Of a DNA stretch of 64,000 nt, positions 46,142-55,807 are shown piece after piece. Each line of letters begins with the position of its first letter. The first letter of the stretch is position 1. The translations under genes were made by a program, and so were the position numbers. The notes beneath the pieces are model-generated. The model was not told the DNA's origin and made no database searches. It saw nothing but the letters and a program-made list of their open reading frames with translations. Source of the DNA: Kosakonia radicincitans DSM 16656 (GTDB taxonomy: Bacteria > Pseudomonadota > Gammaproteobacteria > Enterobacterales > Enterobacteriaceae); assembly GCF_000280495.2 (NCBI RefSeq), contig NZ_CP018017.1:186001-250000 (forward strand), written 5' to 3'.

Positions 46142-46972
46142 ATGCGTTATACCCGAACCAGCACTGCAACTGATGTCACTGATACACTCAGACAATACCA
46201 GGCTGACTTGCTGACAGGTCCTTGCTGGATGTCGGTATGGCCACTGATAGAGCGGCTACTGAGTCGTGAGAATGAAATGCAGTCGGTCTGGCAGAATATT
46301 GCCCGTCAGGCGCTAACCTGGCAGCAATGCTATTGTCTTCTGGAGCAAATCATACTGGCGGGCCGTTTCAGTAGACCTGATATCGTTTCCCGATTGAAAG
46401 AGGATTATCGCCAGCTTGAAGAACTGAACCGGACTATCAGTAAGGAGGCCGGTGAACTGGCACAGAAGATATTGGTCCGAGATGCGATCCTGAACCGGAA
46501 CGCATTCACACTTGAGAGAACCACGCACATCGTGGAACTGATGGAGATGGCTGAAGATAATGATGGGCTTTACCGTTATTATCTTCATGAAACACTCGAT
46601 GGCCTGACCTGTCGTTATGACGGAAAATACTGGCCGGGACTCCCTGGCGTCCTGCAGGTTATAGCAAGGGAGCACCCGGAAATTGGATGTCTATCAGAAA
46701 GCGATCGGGCCATCATTAACGGGCGCGGCAAAATGCTCCCCGATTATCTCCGCGAATTATTCAGTAGCATCGAGAACGTCAGGCAGGGTCCATGGGGTCT
46801 GCCGAAAGAATTTACGTTGACGGACAGTAGCCTGGCTACGCTGGCCACTGTAACACTGGATCATACTGAAGTGTTCTCCGCTGATACGGTAAAAGTACGC
46901 CGGAGTGAATTCAGCAAAAGAGGAGAGCGGGGAGCATGGCCATTTAAGCCACTGAAGGCAGTCGATATGTAG
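46142..46972 (+). CDS. Hypothetical protein upstream of the PHP-ATPase gene
   Basis: The 276-residue protein is helical and soluble. I do not recognise its family. It contains no obvious catalytic motif. The gene is on the same strand as the PHP-ATPase gene that starts 151 bp later, and could be a partner. A GGAG site occurs at 46131-46134. The C-terminus has a basic cluster (KVRRSEFSKRGERGAWPFK) that could bind nucleic acid. Confidence 0.6.
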   Translation: MRYTRTSTATDVTDTLRQYQADLLTGPCWMSVWPLIERLLSRENEMQSVWQNIARQALTWQQCYCLLEQIILAGRFSRPDIVSRLKEDYRQLEELNRTISKEAGELAQKILVRDAILNRNAFTLERTTHIVELMEMAEDNDGLYRYYLHETLDGLTCRYDGKYWPGLPGVLQVIAREHPEIGCLSESDRAIINGRGKMLPDYLRELFSSIENVRQGPWGLPKEFTLTDSSLATLATVTLDHTEVFSADTVKVRRSEFSKRGERGAWPFKPLKAVDM

Positions 46973-47123
46973 ACCCCCGATGTGGACGAAGGTCTTATTT
47001 GCCTTCTGACTTTTCCGCCAGACCGACTGAAGTTCATGCCAACAGCAATCATAACGGTTACTGAATTACCAGGTGAATGCTTCTATAGTGGGATTACCTT
47101 AGGCACCACATGGAAAAGAAACA

Positions 47124-49811
47124 ATGACGGTAGGATCACGCTGGTTTAAATTTGATTTTCATAACCATACCCCGGCCTCAGATGACTACAAAGTCCCAGA
47201 TCTCCAGCCCCGGGAATGGCTGCTGGCTTACATGCGGCAACAGGTCGACTGTGTTGTCATCAGTGACCATAACAGTGGGGCATGGATTGACGTGTTGAAA
47301 GCGGAACTGGCGAACATGTCCCGGGACGCCAGTTCCGGTGAACTGGCAGACTTCCGGCCGCTGACTTTGTTTCCCGGTGTGGAGCTCACGGCCACCGGCA
47401 ACGTTCATATCCTCGCCGTGTTGCACACCCAGAGCACCAGTGCCGAGGTGGAACGGCTACTGGCACAGTGCAACAACAACTGTCCTATTTCGCGTGAAAC
47501 CCCCAACCATCATCTTGTGCTTCAGCTGGGACCCGCGGGCATTATCAGTAATATCCGTCGTAACCCGGAAGCTATTTGTATCCTCGCACACATTGATGCG
47601 GCGAAAGGCGTTCTGACAAGCCTTACTAATCAGGGGGAACTGACGGCCGCTTTTCAGTCAAATCCTCATGCAGTGGAGATCAGACACCGGGAGGAGGAGA
47701 TTACGAACGGGACTCACCGGCGTTTAATTGCGGATTTGCCATGGCTTCGGGGATCAGATGCGCACCACCCTGAACAAGCGGGAGTGCGCACCTGCTGGCT
47801 GAAGATGTCCGAGCCTGATTTTGACGGTCTCAGGCACGCATTACTCGATCCGGAAAACTGCGTGCTGTTTGATGATAATCCACCGGAGGCACCAGCTTCA
47901 CATTTGCGCAGCCTGACATTCAGGACCCGTCTTTGCCAGCCGGCAGATCAGTATGGAGCCTCCGTTGAGTTTAGCCCGTTTTACAATGCGGTGATTGGCT
48001 CCCGGGGCAGTGGTAAATCCACGCTTATCGAAAGTATTCGTCTGGCCATGCGAAAAACCGAAGGGCTGACTGTGTCTCAACGCAACAAGTTGAACCAGTT
48101 TAGTCAGATGGGGATGGGCATGGATGCGGATTCTTTCATCGAATGTGTGTTCCGCAAAGAAGGCACAGATTTTAGGCTCAGCTGGCGACCCGATGGTCGT
48201 AATGAATTGCATATTTTCAGCGAAGGTCAGTGGGTGCAGGACAATCACTGGTCACCAGATCGTTTTCCCCTCTCAATATACAGCCAGAAAATGCTCTACG
48301 AACTGGCGTCAGACACAGGGGCATTCCTGCGCGTCTGTGACGAGAGTCAGGTAGTCAACAAACGCGCCTGGAAAGAGCGCTGGGATCAACTGGAAAGGGA
48401 ATACCTGAATGAGCAAATAACGCTGCGTGGTCACCTGGCCAGCCAGACGATCGCAGATAAACTGCAGGGGGAGTTGTCTGATGCTGAACGGGCCGTCAGT
48501 CAGTTGCGGTCGAGCGCTTACTATCCGGTTTGCACCCGCCTGGCCACGGCTCGGGCTGAACTGTCTGCAGCAACGCTTCCTCTGGAGCATCATGAACAGC
48601 ATGTCGCTGGTCTGAGGGCGCAGGAGAAAGAGCCAGTACAAGTCCCGGAGCTCCAGGTGGAGCCGTCTGCGACACTGACAGCATTTATGACGCGTCTTTC
48701 TGACGTACAGCAAAAGTATGACCAGCGTCTTGACACACTGTTGTCGGACTATGCCGCGGAACTCAGTACCATTAGGCAGGACCCCCCTCTTCTCGCACTG
48801 GAAGAGGCGGTGCGTAACCAGGAGGAAACTGTACAACGTGAGGCCATGGTGCTACGAGAACAGGGACTCAATCCGAATGTCCTCGATGAGCTGATGACGC
48901 GCTGTGAGTCGCTGAAGTCGGAACTGAGAAATTACGCCGATCTTGACGGGACGATCGCGGCCTCAGCAGCGAGATCCACAGGATTACTGGCTGAAATGCG
49001 TAACCACCGGATGGTATTGACGGAAAAGCGGAAGGCGTTTCTGTCCTCTCTGTCTCTCAGCGCGCTGGATATTAAAATTCTGCCGCTCTGTGCCCCACAC
49101 GAAGACACCGTATCTGGTTATCAGGCGGTAACCGGGATCGGCAACTTTGCCGATCGTATCTATGATGATGGTGACGGGAGCGGGCTGCTTCATAGCTTCA
49201 TCAGCTTGCGCCCGTACAGTCCGCTACCGTCGGCAACGGAAAACAAATATCTTGCGCTGGATACGCTTAAAGCTCTGCATCTTGCCATCCATCGCGAGGA
49301 GCCGGGAGCAGGGTCAGAGCTCCACGGAGCTTTCAGAAATCGCCTTAAAGGTCTGAATGATGCGCAACTGGATGCCCTGCAATGCTGGTATCCGGATGAT
49401 GGGATCCACATTCGGTACCAGACGCCCGGAGGAGGGATGGAAGATATTTCCTCTGCCTCACCGGGACAAAAAGGGGCGAGCATGTTGCAGTTCCTGCTGT
49501 CATATGGCACCGATCCCCTCCTGCTGGATCAACCAGAAGACGACCTGGACTGCCTGATGCTGAGCATGAGCGTGATCCCTGCCATCATGGCAAACAAGAA
49601 ACGCCGACAGCTGATTATCGTGTCGCATTCTGCCCCAATAGTGGTCAATGGTGATGCGGAATACGTTATCAGTATGCAACACGACCGCTCTGGCCTGCAC
49701 CCGGGGCTTTGTGGAGCGCTTCAGGAGACGCCGGTGAAGGAACTGATTTGCCGACAAATGGAGGGAGGGGAAAAAGCATTTCGTTCCCGCTATGAGCGGA
49801 TACTCAGCTGA
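47124..49811 (+). CDS. PHP-domain/SMC-like ATPase (TrlF-type)
   Basis: The 895-residue protein begins with a PHP phosphoesterase domain: FDFHNHTPASDDYK, VVISDHNS, the metal histidine in ILAHIDAAKG and the SDAHH motif. It continues with an ATPase: Walker A IGSRGSGKST near 300, a long coiled coil near 430-650, the signature region SSASPGQKGASMLQFLL and Walker B LLLDQPEDDLD. This combination is the TrlF-family AAA-like architecture; similar PHP-ATPases have been reported in anti-phage systems. The function here is inferred as nucleic-acid or nucleotide cleavage controlled by ATP. Confidence 0.82.
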   Translation: MTVGSRWFKFDFHNHTPASDDYKVPDLQPREWLLAYMRQQVDCVVISDHNSGAWIDVLKAELANMSRDASSGELADFRPLTLFPGVELTATGNVHILAVLHTQSTSAEVERLLAQCNNNCPISRETPNHHLVLQLGPAGIISNIRRNPEAICILAHIDAAKGVLTSLTNQGELTAAFQSNPHAVEIRHREEEITNGTHRRLIADLPWLRGSDAHHPEQAGVRTCWLKMSEPDFDGLRHALLDPENCVLFDDNPPEAPASHLRSLTFRTRLCQPADQYGASVEFSPFYNAVIGSRGSGKSTLIESIRLAMRKTEGLTVSQRNKLNQFSQMGMGMDADSFIECVFRKEGTDFRLSWRPDGRNELHIFSEGQWVQDNHWSPDRFPLSIYSQKMLYELASDTGAFLRVCDESQVVNKRAWKERWDQLEREYLNEQITLRGHLASQTIADKLQGELSDAERAVSQLRSSAYYPVCTRLATARAELSAATLPLEHHEQHVAGLRAQEKEPVQVPELQVEPSATLTAFMTRLSDVQQKYDQRLDTLLSDYAAELSTIRQDPPLLALEEAVRNQEETVQREAMVLREQGLNPNVLDELMTRCESLKSELRNYADLDGTIAASAARSTGLLAEMRNHRMVLTEKRKAFLSSLSLSALDIKILPLCAPHEDTVSGYQAVTGIGNFADRIYDDGDGSGLLHSFISLRPYSPLPSATENKYLALDTLKALHLAIHREEPGAGSELHGAFRNRLKGLNDAQLDALQCWYPDDGIHIRYQTPGGGMEDISSASPGQKGASMLQFLLSYGTDPLLLDQPEDDLDCLMLSMSVIPAIMANKKRRQLIIVSHSAPIVVNGDAEYVISMQHDRSGLHPGLCGALQETPVKELICRQMEGGEKAFRSRYERILS

Positions 49812-49896
49812 TAAACGGCACCATCCCTGGGACAGAGAGACATGTCAGAAGAGTGGCACCTGCGTGCCGCTGAGTATCTGAAAACCCGAACATAGA

Positions 49897-49930
49897 CCCC
49901 GATCAGGCTGCCCCAAGAGTTTGATCGGGG
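49897..49930. terminator. Bidirectional hairpin between the PHP-ATPase and HEPN genes
   Basis: CCCCGATCA and TGATCGGGG form a 9-bp stem in the 169-bp gap between the two convergent genes. Confidence 0.65.
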
Positions 49931-49980
49931 CCTATGAGGCCGATGAGTTACCCTTTCTTCTGACAGTCTTCTCCTGAGTG

Positions 49981-51810
49981 TCAGTGGTGGGCATTGAGCC
50001 ATGCTATCAAACGAGCATCGCTACGGGAAAGCGTCCCGTTTTTCAACTGATTATCAATGGCTGTGTATACTTTCTTTTCCGTGATCCCGTGAAGGGGGTT
50101 CAGTTCCCTGAAAACTGACTCACTGGTAAACTGGCACCGGGTAAATGCCTCCTCAGCGGTGCTGACGGTTGGGTGGATCACCACAATATTAAACAACGCG
50201 CTGATTGTTGCCCGCAGATAGTGTTCAAGGTTCACCGTCAGCAGGTCAATGTGCGGGCTGGTACCTGCATTGTGCACGATGGTATTTCTCAGCAGATACA
50301 GGCGGTGAAGATGTCGGGTGACTTTCTCGGCATGTTGCCCCAGTTTATCCGCCATTTTCTCGGGTGACGCACAGATCCCGGCAAGCTTACGCACCCGATA
50401 CATGACATAGGGAAAGTGCTGTAAATCTGTCTGAAGTTCACGGACCCGGTCCGCATCTTTAAGAAGGGCATAGAGTTGCCCCAGCGGAAGTGAAGCGATC
50501 TCCGGTGTGCGCAAGGGGTGCCCTGGCTCTCGCAGAATGAAGCGCAGAACTTTTCTTAGAGAAAACAGTTGCTTAACAACATAGTCCAGCACCATACAGG
50601 GAGCCACAACACCGATGACATGCTGTTCATGTGATGGTGTGCCAGGGGCAACTCCTAGCGTTAATGATTCAAGCGCCGACCAGTAAGCGGTGAAACGACT
50701 CTCCTGAACTTGGCTTTCAATGCCGTTACGGAAAAACCGAAATGCGGAGCTGATTTTTTTACGGGACACATCCGGTGTATCCGTGAACAGTCGGTTCATC
50801 GCCACCATAAAGCGCGCAAACTCCTCGTCCGTTAACCGGTCCGCGTTTGCCTCGATTTCATTATCGAAGCGCGGCACTTCTGTTTCGTCTTCATCCCTGA
50901 TTATCATGAACTGTTTCTGGACGGTGATATCTCCCTTACCTACCATGTAGGCAATGACATCCAGGGATTCACGAAGCATCTGACCGGCCATGTTACGGGC
51001 AGATGTGTCAGACATTGAGCAAACCGGTATATCGACTGAGAGGGAGAAGCGTTGTCGGGCTTCATCAAGTGGCATGAACACACATCCGTTGAACTGCAGT
51101 GTGGGTCCTTGCGTGTTAAGTAGGGTGTGCAGTTTCTCACTGGTAATAAACATCCGAACAGTCACGTCCCGAGTAGGCGTTACCAGTTTCTGCCGGAACG
51201 AGTGAAAGGCGGCCCGGAAAGCGTTCGGTTCAGTACTCACATTCCTGAAAATATTGATGTACAGCAGGTAACATTCCGTCAGTGTCATACCCCGGGTGAG
51301 GAGTACACTCATCACTCCGTTTGTCAGTGAGTAAATATCCCGTGCATGGTGTTCATCCAGAGGGGGCCATGCAAACAGTTCCTGTTCAAGCATCTCAAGA
51401 GCCTCAGTGATATAACTGGCCTCGGTGATATCCGCCAGTTGTACACATAGGCTACAGATAAGACGAGGACGCTTTTCCACCGGGCTGCGAGTGGGGTCAA
51501 CCAGCAAATCTCTGTCCAGAAGAGTCACCAGTTGAGCGGGGATGTCCTCAAATGCTTCTCTCCTGAGAACTTGATCGGTCTCGAGTAACTCGAGCAGTTC
51601 AGTGGCCACCCGGAGTCTTTTTTTATCGGCACTGAAACGATCTTCCATTTCGTAAAGAAATAGCAGTTCGCGGATGGTGCTGAGTGGATTGCTGTATCCG
51701 ACCCGGTCAGTATCCGGGCTGTTTTTATGGCAGAAGTTGGACCAGCATTCAATAAAATAAAGCTGACGCTCGGTGAGTACATCCCTGCTCAGACGTCGGT
51801 CGATACGCAT
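49981..51810 (-). CDS. HEPN-motif protein, 609 residues
   Basis: The large soluble protein carries a candidate HEPN active site Arg-x4-His in RLYLLRNTIVHNAG at about residue 505. HEPN RNases often have this motif within a helix pair, as in ApeA-type and other abortive-infection proteins. The N-terminal two-thirds is unrecognised and mostly helical. The gene is convergent with the PHP-ATPase gene, so the two may be neighbours in a defence cluster rather than an operon. The start at 51810 has only a weak ribosome site. Confidence 0.7.
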   Translation of the reverse strand: MRIDRRLSRDVLTERQLYFIECWSNFCHKNSPDTDRVGYSNPLSTIRELLFLYEMEDRFSADKKRLRVATELLELLETDQVLRREAFEDIPAQLVTLLDRDLLVDPTRSPVEKRPRLICSLCVQLADITEASYITEALEMLEQELFAWPPLDEHHARDIYSLTNGVMSVLLTRGMTLTECYLLYINIFRNVSTEPNAFRAAFHSFRQKLVTPTRDVTVRMFITSEKLHTLLNTQGPTLQFNGCVFMPLDEARQRFSLSVDIPVCSMSDTSARNMAGQMLRESLDVIAYMVGKGDITVQKQFMIIRDEDETEVPRFDNEIEANADRLTDEEFARFMVAMNRLFTDTPDVSRKKISSAFRFFRNGIESQVQESRFTAYWSALESLTLGVAPGTPSHEQHVIGVVAPCMVLDYVVKQLFSLRKVLRFILREPGHPLRTPEIASLPLGQLYALLKDADRVRELQTDLQHFPYVMYRVRKLAGICASPEKMADKLGQHAEKVTRHLHRLYLLRNTIVHNAGTSPHIDLLTVNLEHYLRATISALFNIVVIHPTVSTAEEAFTRCQFTSESVFRELNPLHGITEKKVYTAIDNQLKNGTLSRSDARLIAWLNAHH

Positions 51811-51957
51811 AGGTCTGGAAATCTCTTGTACAGTGAGTTATTATTTATTCATACCATATTTAAACCATCTGCCGCCATGCGGGGGATGTCACCGAAAAAA
51901 ACGGCTCTCCCTTCCGTCAGTGGCTCAGTCCCGGGAAGGCTCAGGGCCTCATATCCA

Positions 51958-51988
51958 GAAAGCCACCCTTGCGGGTGGCTTTTTTTTC
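51958..51988 (+). terminator. Strong orphan terminator on the plus strand
   Basis: AAAGCCACCC and GGGTGGCTTT form a stem with a TTGC loop and a run of eight T. No plus-strand gene ends nearby, since the HEPN gene starts at 51810 on the other strand. It could end a small RNA transcribed from about 51830-51950. Confidence 0.7.
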
Positions 51989-52331
51989 AGAAGTCCGGAT
52001 GGTCCAGTGCAGGCAACTACCTGGCGACCCGGATGATGTCCGCCTCCCGCCAGAACAGTGCTTCATTCATGTACCAGAACAGGTGGCGACGGAAGACATT
52101 TTGCTGAGGACGTTCCCGACCAGCCTGCTGCACACGCAGTGAAAGCCAGGGCACACCCATCCATCATGATGGGTTGGAGATTGAACATTCAGTCATCTCA
52201 GGCAGAGTAAACCCGGTCTCTGACAGAACGCCTGTGGGACGTTTATTGATGAAATTCATTCTCTTCCCCATTTATATTCCCTGCTGACCCTACAGAAAAC
52301 TGAAAGGAAGTCATGAGACAATCATGAAGGT
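51989..52331. other. About 340 bp without a gene
   Basis: I find no gene here. A short inverted repeat CCATCATGATGG lies near 52163. The region lies beyond the stop of the lipoprotein gene on the minus strand. Confidence 0.5.
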
Positions 52332-52811
52332 TTAAGGCTGGCTGTCCGTCAGCATGACTGAATAGTGAATACCTTGTGGCAGATTGATTGAGAATGGTTT
52401 ATTCAGTGTAAGCGGGATGGTCTTTGGTGCAATCGGTATTGTCCTGATACTGTCTCCTACCAGGCGAGCATTCACGTATCGCTCGTGATCATAGTAATTT
52501 ATCTCACCACTGATCTCGGCCGTTCTGCTTTTTTCACCCGGAGACAAATCAATATACATCGTCGCTGCGGCAAATTTTCTGTCCAGCTCAGAGGTGAATG
52601 CTTTTCCAGGCATCGGTCGAAGTGCATACAGTATAGCGTTATGTGTATTGTCTTGTTTCATAAGGCTGTCCGCAGTTACGGTAATTATGGTTGCCCCTGA
52701 TACTGGCGACTGCATTTCCGTTCTGAGGTACTGCGCACTGTTTTCTGATGGCACGGCACTGCATCCCATCAGCGAGAGGCATAAAACAGCGAGTCCTGTC
52801 ATTCTGTTCAA
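52332..52811 (-). CDS. Small outer-envelope lipoprotein
   Basis: The 159-residue protein has a type II signal peptide with lipobox LSLMGC at residues 12-17, so it should be lipidated on Cys17. The mature part is beta-rich (ATIITVTADSLMKQDN, TMYIDLSPGEKSRTAEISGE). The family is not recognised. It is a single-gene unit; the divergent small ORF follows on the plus strand. Confidence 0.8.
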   Translation of the reverse strand: MNRMTGLAVLCLSLMGCSAVPSENSAQYLRTEMQSPVSGATIITVTADSLMKQDNTHNAILYALRPMPGKAFTSELDRKFAAATMYIDLSPGEKSRTAEISGEINYYDHERYVNARLVGDSIRTIPIAPKTIPLTLNKPFSINLPQGIHYSVMLTDSQP

Positions 52812-52866
52812 TTTAAATGTCCTTTATCCATTATCAATAATTGGTGGTCGCTCTGTCAGTATCGGC

Positions 52867-53154
52867 ATGATTCATAAAATGTTGATACTGTTATGCCTGG
52901 ACCCGAAAGATACGAAAGGCGAAAACTATCTTGCTCATAAGATAAATAGTGCTAGTTACCACTGCTTTGGCTGGAATGACCCCACGACAGAAGACAATTT
53001 ATGTCCTCACGAAGAGGCCTGTTCGAAGATCTTCGAACTGAGGGCGCGGAGAAGGCTGCGACGATTCAACATTATCTGTAGCAATTCAGTTTCAGAGCAG
53101 ATGTGCAAAACATTTTTCAATAGACAGCAAAACCGGAAATGTAACTTTCCATAA
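52867..53154 (+). CDS. Small ORF of 95 residues, uncertain
   Basis: Starting at ATG 52867 the frame encodes MIHKMLILLCLDPKDTKGEN and ends with a basic arginine-rich stretch (FELRARRRLRRFN) and several cysteines. No clear ribosome site or family. It may be real because it fills the gap between two genes, but the evidence is weak. Confidence 0.35.
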   Translation: MIHKMLILLCLDPKDTKGENYLAHKINSASYHCFGWNDPTTEDNLCPHEEACSKIFELRARRRLRRFNIICSNSVSEQMCKTFFNRQQNRKCNFP

Positions 53155-53192
53155 AATCAGAACACTGATTAACCCAATCTCCGGAGATTCAC

Positions 53193-53324
53193 ATGCCTTT
53201 CTCTGATTTTCTGAAAATCATTCAGAAGTTTCAGTGTGCAACTGTGCTGGAAAAAGTACTGATGCTGCTGTTTGTAATTCTGATCATTGTGCAACAGGTG
53301 ATCGATACGTTCTGCAGTCGATAA
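53193..53324 (+). CDS. 43-residue single-helix membrane peptide
   Basis: The ATG is preceded by CCGGAGATTCAC, a strong ribosome site. The peptide starts MPFSDFLKIIQKFQCATVLE and has one long hydrophobic helix (VLMLLFVILIIVQQVI) and a short tail CSR. Its size and topology are like type I toxins and other small membrane stress peptides. I do not recognise its family. Confidence 0.55.
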   Translation: MPFSDFLKIIQKFQCATVLEKVLMLLFVILIIVQQVIDTFCSR

Positions 53325-53387
53325 GACCCGGCCGGTAAGAAAGCGGGGTTGGATTAGACGGGTTTCTTACACGCCGGTCACAGCCAA

Positions 53388-53412
53388 GTGTCCTGCCGGA
53401 ACGACAGGACAC
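53388..53412. terminator. Hairpin GTGTCCTG/CAGGACAC
   Basis: An 8-bp perfect stem with a 9-base loop lies 64 bases after the small membrane peptide gene. It is a possible terminator or RNA structure of that gene. Confidence 0.4.
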
Positions 53413-53555
53413 AGCCTGAACACAACGGGATTTCTGGCAGAATAACCGTAACACCCACCTCTTTCTGCGGAGCGCCATCTATAGACATTCTTACGGAAAA
53501 AAACGACACCTGATGGACAGGTACCGAAGGGTTAAACCAGCCAGGCTGATTAGAG

Positions 53556-54491
53556 TTATGGGAGTATTAGCTTCGTTTCGTTTGTTTCAAGCAGCTGTAC
53601 TTGTTCGTCAATCCACTGCCCTGCAACAGCAGCTTCACTGAAATCTACTACCGGGTTATCTATCAGTTTCTGAAGGAGCTGTTCAATACGATCTATCCGG
53701 TAATGGAGATCACGCATTTCGGCTAAAAAATCAAATTGCTCCTGGTGAAAGTGAGTGTACTCGAATTTCAACCGGTACCGGCCGTTATGATAATTAACCT
53801 GTTCCTCTGTGTGTTGCCTTGCCTTACGAACTTCGTCAGCCAGGAATGTGTCAACATCACGTGTTTCTAACTCTCCGCTAAGGCGCTGCAGGGCAGGAAA
53901 GTGGTCAGGATAACAAAGGGCGAAAGTAATCATCATTCCCTCTAAAAAATGATCCCCTAACGTTTTATTAATCCAGTCCTTCAGCCACTTGCAATGCCTT
54001 TGCAGCGTAGGATCTGCACCTACAGAGACTGGCTCATAGGCCGCTCGAGCGATAATATGGAACAGAAGCGCTACGCAGTACATTTTGCCTTTCGTGCTAA
54101 CCTGAACGCGATCATCGTATTTGAGATTATATGGGTTGATGTTGGGCATAACATCATGACTGTAAACCAAAAACTCAAGCGACTCATCCATGACCTTCTC
54201 AAAACGCTGGCTGCGATTGTTTCTGTCACTGATAGAGCCGGCCTGATACCACCGGTCCGAAAGCTGTCGGTATCGACGGTAATAGTCATCCTCTTTTTGC
54301 TGAATAAACTGATTCCGGATCTGGGCGTCAATCCGACGTGCCAGACCGGAGAAATCGGGTAGGACAAATTTCTCTGGTTCATTTTTCGGAGATATAAGTG
54401 CTATGAATTCAGAAACCTGCATGTCTTTACTCTGAGGTCCATAACGTTTTCCTGACATGCGAGTGCCGATGAAAAAGCTTTCAATCGTCAT
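53556..54491 (-). CDS. Hypothetical protein divergent from parA
   Basis: The 311-residue protein is soluble, helical and rich in charged residues, with a stretch SGKRYGPQSKDMQVSEFIAL near the start. I do not recognise its family. The gene begins 178 bp from parA on the opposite strand, so the two share an intergenic region containing AATACAAATG-type repeats. That raises the chance it is part of the partition or plasmid-maintenance regulon. Confidence 0.65.
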   Translation of the reverse strand: MTIESFFIGTRMSGKRYGPQSKDMQVSEFIALISPKNEPEKFVLPDFSGLARRIDAQIRNQFIQQKEDDYYRRYRQLSDRWYQAGSISDRNNRSQRFEKVMDESLEFLVYSHDVMPNINPYNLKYDDRVQVSTKGKMYCVALLFHIIARAAYEPVSVGADPTLQRHCKWLKDWINKTLGDHFLEGMMITFALCYPDHFPALQRLSGELETRDVDTFLADEVRKARQHTEEQVNYHNGRYRLKFEYTHFHQEQFDFLAEMRDLHYRIDRIEQLLQKLIDNPVVDFSEAAVAGQWIDEQVQLLETNETKLILP

Positions 54492-54586
54492 AACTTACCT
54501 TTCAGTGTCTATTCAGAAATTTTAAGTGTGCACTAACTATTCCATAAAACTGCATATCAAGACAAAATATCAATCAGTATAAAAAT

Positions 54587-54608
54587 ACTTTTGTATTACA
54601 TTTGTATT
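54587..54608. repeat. Partition-type repeats upstream of parA
   Basis: CTTTTGTATT and CATTTGTATT lie in tandem between the parA start and the divergent gene. They match the AATACAAATG family found after parB and at 56865, 60870 and 60950, and are probably ParB binding sites for autoregulation. Confidence 0.7.
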
Positions 54609-54669
54609 GCCAATGTGTGCGTAATGGATTACAACTACTCCTGACTGATAAACATAATCTGGAGCCGTT

Positions 54670-55497
54670 ATGATGAACAAGCTACAGGAACGATATGCTC
54701 GCATAATTGCGATAATGAACAATAAAGGTGGTCCTGGTAAGACCAGTTCGGCTACCAATCTGGCTGTTCACTATGCCAGATCAGGGAAGCGGACGCTGTT
54801 GATTGACTCGGACCAGCAGGCCAATACGACAGAAGTCACCGCAAATGGTAAAAAGTACTATTCCATGTATGGTCCAACTATTTGCGATCTCTACAGCAAT
54901 TCTCGATTTGATATCCGCGATGTCATCATCCCCGCGATGGCCGGTGATGCTCCTATCCCTAACCTGGATCTGATTCCGTCTGACCCGACGTTCGAAAAAA
55001 TTATTGAACAGACCCTTACCCGCAGTCACCGCGAAAAAATCCTGGGCCGTCATCTCGAGAAAGTTCGCACTGAATATGATTACATCATTATTGACTGTGC
55101 ACCTGGGCTCAATATCGCAACCGGCAATGCAATTTTTATCGCCGATCATGTTCTGGTACCTGTCGATGGCGGGAGTTTTTCTCTGAGTGGTCTTGAAATC
55201 ATGCTGGACTATATGGATGAGATCTCTGAGGAAGATTATGCACGCTTCAGTGTATTCCGGAACAATTACAATGGTGCAAATAAGAAAATAAACACTTATA
55301 TCGAAACCGCCCTGGGCTCGCACGAGAGAATTTCTCCGAGACTATTGAAAAGCCGGATTCGTACTGATCAGGCCATAGTACAGTCTCAGGTGGCTTGTCT
55401 TCCTCTGTACTACTACCAGAAAAGTGCAATGGCTTTAGTGGATTACGGCAAACTTGCCCGTGAGCTAGAAGAAATTATCAGCAGTGAGGCAGCATAA
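54670..55497 (+). CDS. parA: ParA-type partition ATPase
   Basis: The 275-residue protein has a deviant Walker A, NNKGGPGKTSSA, then the switch regions LIDSDQQAN and DYIIIDCAPGLNI. It lacks an N-terminal HTH, so it is the short type Ib form and its own repression is expected to come from the ParB-like partner. The stop overlaps parB by one base. A second methionine at position 2 is possible. Confidence 0.93.
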   Translation: MMNKLQERYARIIAIMNNKGGPGKTSSATNLAVHYARSGKRTLLIDSDQQANTTEVTANGKKYYSMYGPTICDLYSNSRFDIRDVIIPAMAGDAPIPNLDLIPSDPTFEKIIEQTLTRSHREKILGRHLEKVRTEYDYIIIDCAPGLNIATGNAIFIADHVLVPVDGGSFSLSGLEIMLDYMDEISEEDYARFSVFRNNYNGANKKINTYIETALGSHERISPRLLKSRIRTDQAIVQSQVACLPLYYYQKSAMALVDYGKLARELEEIISSEAA

Positions 55498-55781
55498 TGT
55501 CTAAAGAACTTGTTCGACCTATAATGGAAAAACCTGAACGGGCCAGAAAAGAAAGTAGCCTGACTAACATTGCGGCTAAAAAGAAAAATACGACAGGCGA
55601 AACACCAAAAACTATACGCATGACACCTGCGGAAAAGATGCTGGCGCAGGAACTGGTTGAGCAGATCCAGGCACTTACGCACAAGAACATTACGGTTTCC
55701 ACATTACTTCGTGCAGGGCTGTACCTTGCTCAGTCAGCAGGACCAGAAAAAGTTCTGAAGGCGATTAAAGAGAACATTTAG
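55497..55781 (+). CDS. parB: ParB-type small partition protein (ribbon-helix-helix-like)
   Basis: The 94-residue protein has a basic disordered N-terminus and a C-terminal region TIRMTPAEKMLAQELVEQIQ followed by ITVSTLLRAGLYLAQ. That pattern fits a ribbon-helix-helix fold such as ParG. It overlaps parA by one base and is followed at once by a palindromic repeat. It should bind those repeats as centromere and operator and stimulate ParA. Confidence 0.85.
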   Translation: MSKELVRPIMEKPERARKESSLTNIAAKKKNTTGETPKTIRMTPAEKMLAQELVEQIQALTHKNITVSTLLRAGLYLAQSAGPEKVLKAIKENI

Positions 55782-55782
55782 C

Positions 55783-55807
55783 AATACAAATGAAATACAT
55801 TTGTATT
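55783..55807. repeat. Palindromic partition-type repeat after parB
   Basis: AATACAAATG and CATTTGTATT form a perfect 10-bp inverted repeat with a 5-base centre, one base after the parB stop codon. It is a good candidate for part of the centromere. Confidence 0.75.
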
